A stretch of DNA of 5,540 nt from contig JAKQYG010000292.1 in assembly GCA_023356515.1 (NCBI GenBank), positions 1 through 5,540 on the forward strand, read 5' to 3'. The stretch's first letter is position 1; the number at the start of each line of letters is the position of its first letter. This document shows positions 4,651 through 5,540 of the stretch, in pieces. This DNA comes from Trichodesmium sp. MAG_R04 (GTDB lineage: Bacteria; Cyanobacteriota; Cyanobacteriia; Cyanobacteriales; Microcoleaceae). The translations under genes and the position numbers were made by a program. The notes under the pieces are model-generated. The model was given only the letters and a program-made list of their open reading frames with translations. It did no database searches and was not told the origin of the DNA.

Positions 4651-4657
4651 AAGTTGA

Positions 4658-4834
4658 CTAATCTTCTTCCTCCTCCTCCTCATTACTTGGATATACAAAA
4701 CTTTGGGAACGTTGAGTTAATACAGATTTACCTAGGGATAGTGCCTTCTTTGCAGCTAGCCTTGCCTGGGCTTTCCAGTTAGCCTTCCGCATATTTTTCT
4801 TAGATTTTGAGGTTCTCTTCTTTGGTACAGCCAT
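4658..4834 (-). CDS. rpmF: 50S ribosomal protein L32 (bL32)
   Basis: A 58-residue basic protein of the large ribosomal subunit. It begins MAVPKKRTSKSKKNMRK, the hallmark of bL32, continues WKAQARLAAKKALSLGKSVL (20-39), and ends with VYPS followed by NEEEEEED, the acidic tail seen in many cyanobacterial L32 proteins. The zinc-ribbon cysteines found in other bacterial L32 proteins are absent, which is the usual cyanobacterial (C-minus) form and not damage. The start at 4834 is fixed by the invariant MAVPKK. No strong Shine-Dalgarno sequence precedes it. It stands alone, convergent with queA and divergent from acsF. Confidence 0.96.
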   Translation of the reverse strand: MAVPKKRTSKSKKNMRKANWKAQARLAAKKALSLGKSVLTQRSQSFVYPSNEEEEEED

Positions 4835-5256
4835 AAAAGTTATTCTATTCTCTCGATACAGATAATTTCATACACAAACCACTATGATACCTTAATTTTA
4901 GCAACTGTGGAAGAATGCAACTAAATATATTTTACTAATTACTTTACTGGGAAGTGCGAAGTTATGCTCAAAAACGATTTGCTTATATGACTGAAAGCTA
5001 TTACTGAAAATTACAATACTTGTAGGTATCAATAAAGAGTTGATAACCTAGAGATTGTTGAAAGCCTTAACTAGCAATAGTTATTCTAAGAACATCTAAC
5101 TGTCTAGTATAATAGCTTTGCAATTCTTAACGCAAATTATATACTTCCAACCCCCAGACCTTGATAAACTTTATGAAATAGGAAATAATAAAAATGCCCT
5201 AGGGGGTAGTGTAAGGATTGGCTTCTAATTTCAACTGTATCTTAAATCTATAGACA
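4835..5256. other. Long AT-rich spacer between rpmF and acsF
   Basis: This 420 bp stretch has no supported gene. It must hold the rpmF promoter (minus strand, near 4835-4900). A perfect TATAAT at 5108-5113 on the plus strand could be a -10 box for an acsF transcript with a leader of about 320 nt, but its -35 position (TCTAAG) is poor. A hairpin lies at 5023-5050 and a smaller one at 5068-5083. ACCCCC (5150-5155) and GGGGGT (5202-5207) are complementary over a 46 nt loop. No NtcA-type GTA-N8-TAC site was found. Confidence 0.5.
5023..5050. repeat. Hairpin in the rpmF-acsF spacer
   Basis: TAGGTATCAA (5023-5032) pairs with TTGATAACCTA (5040-5050), a 10 bp stem with one bulged A and a 7 nt loop. 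No T run follows. It is about 385 bp upstream of the acsF start, so it could be part of an acsF leader only if the promoter lies before it; otherwise it may be an operator-like palindrome. Confidence 0.4.
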
Positions 5257-5398
5257 TATAGTAATCCTAAATAGGTTATGACAATTCAAAAACTAGAAGT
5301 AAACTTCGTAATTATTGCCTATTCAGCATTGCACCCAAACCCATTTCCAAAAAAAGGTAAAATTTTTTTTGGACAAAAATTAAAATAAGATTTCTATA
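5257..5398. mobile_element. Miniature inverted-repeat element, copy 2, abutting acsF
   Basis: This 142 bp sequence is related over its length to the copy at 2920-3056. The termini are TATAGTAATC (5257-5266) and GATTTCTATA (5389-5398), so the inverted repeat has one mismatch, unlike the perfect ends of copy 1. It also has a degenerate heptamer array at 5315-5335 and an A/T-homopolymer-rich right half. The right end is 36 bp from the acsF ATG, so the element forms part of the acsF promoter or leader. TGGACA (5370-5375) and TATAGA (5395-5400), 19 bp apart, resemble a weak promoter reading into acsF; this is a hypothesis only. Confidence 0.75.
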
Positions 5399-5434
5399 GA
5401 TTCATAATCATAATTTAAAAAAACAACGAAACTT

Positions 5435-5540
5435 ATGGTAGATTCTCTCAAAAAACAAACCTTTACTGAACTGCGTTCAGGTGTTAAAGTTCCTGCAAAG
5501 GAAACTATCCTCACACCTCGATTCTATACAACAGATTTTG
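5435..5540 (+). CDS. acsF: Mg-protoporphyrin IX monomethyl ester cyclase AcsF (partial)
   Basis: The first 35 residues of an open frame leaving the window. MVDSLKK followed by ELRSGVKVPAKETILTPRFY and TTDF is the characteristic N-terminus of the cyanobacterial aerobic cyclase (AcsF, also ChlA/ChlE). This di-iron, oxygen-dependent enzyme closes the isocyclic fifth ring of chlorophyll, converting Mg-protoporphyrin IX monomethyl ester to divinyl protochlorophyllide at the membrane. The full protein is normally about 350 residues; the di-iron ligand motifs lie beyond the window. The start is set by the family N-terminus; the bases before the ATG (AACGAAACTT) contain no good Shine-Dalgarno sequence. 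The upstream region is occupied by a miniature element ending 36 bp before the ATG. Confidence 0.93.
   Translation, partial: MVDSLKKQTFTELRSGVKVPAKETILTPRFYTTDF

Noticed and set aside
4658..4834. L32 lacking zinc-binding cysteines as a sign of degeneration
   Set aside because: Cyanobacterial L32 proteins normally lack these cysteines, so this is the expected form.
4835..5256. tRNA or other standard RNA gene in the long spacer
   Set aside because: The hairpins at 5023-5050 and 5068-5083 do not assemble into a cloverleaf, and no TTCGA-type T-loop or CCA-adjacent acceptor stem was seen.

Overview
The window looks like a piece of an AT-rich filamentous, probably heterocyst-forming, cyanobacterial chromosome. 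The evidence is four GCGATCGC (HIP1) octamers at 64-71, 883-890, 2118-2125 and 4011-4018, an SmtA-type metallothionein, a secreted pentapeptide-repeat protein of the thylakoid-lumen type, a cysteine-free ribosomal protein L32 with an acidic tail, and the start of the oxygen-dependent chlorophyll-synthesis cyclase AcsF. Short tandem heptanucleotide repeats point to the heterocystous group. Only about 56% of the window is recognisable coding sequence. Spacers are long, and an insertion-sequence end, two miniature-element copies and one decayed-looking ORF are present. This suggests an eroding, repeat-rich genome such as those of symbiotic or bloom-forming Nostocales; that is an inference.

Layout: 1-114 is the 3' end of an IS5-like transposase gene, followed by a spacer with a small hairpin. 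526-699 (+) is a 57-residue metallothionein. 700-1211 is mostly gene-free, with a heptamer repeat and a possible gene remnant on the minus strand. 1212-1739 (-) and 1796-2335 (+) are divergent: a secreted pentapeptide-repeat protein and a YraN/UPF0102 nuclease-fold protein. 2465-2854 (-) is a 129-residue protein of unknown function, convergent with yraN; two inverted repeats lie between them. 2855-3455 is a structured spacer holding miniature-element copy 1, a GC-rich hairpin, a long imperfect inverted repeat, Shine-Dalgarno-containing hairpins and a four-unit heptamer array directly before queA. 3456-4556 (+) is queA, and 4658-4834 (-) is rpmF. 4835-5434 is a long spacer holding miniature-element copy 2, and acsF (+) begins at 5435 and runs off the window.

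The genes are mostly single housekeeping units (metal binding, tRNA queuosine synthesis, ribosome, chlorophyll synthesis) and no multi-gene pathway operon is visible. I found no defence system, CRISPR array or rRNA/tRNA gene. The most interesting material is in the spacers. A 137-142 bp element occurs twice, with TATAGCAATC-type terminal inverted repeats and an internal heptamer array; the second copy ends 36 bp before the acsF start codon. A separate heptamer array appears to separate the queA Shine-Dalgarno sequence from its start codon by exactly four units.
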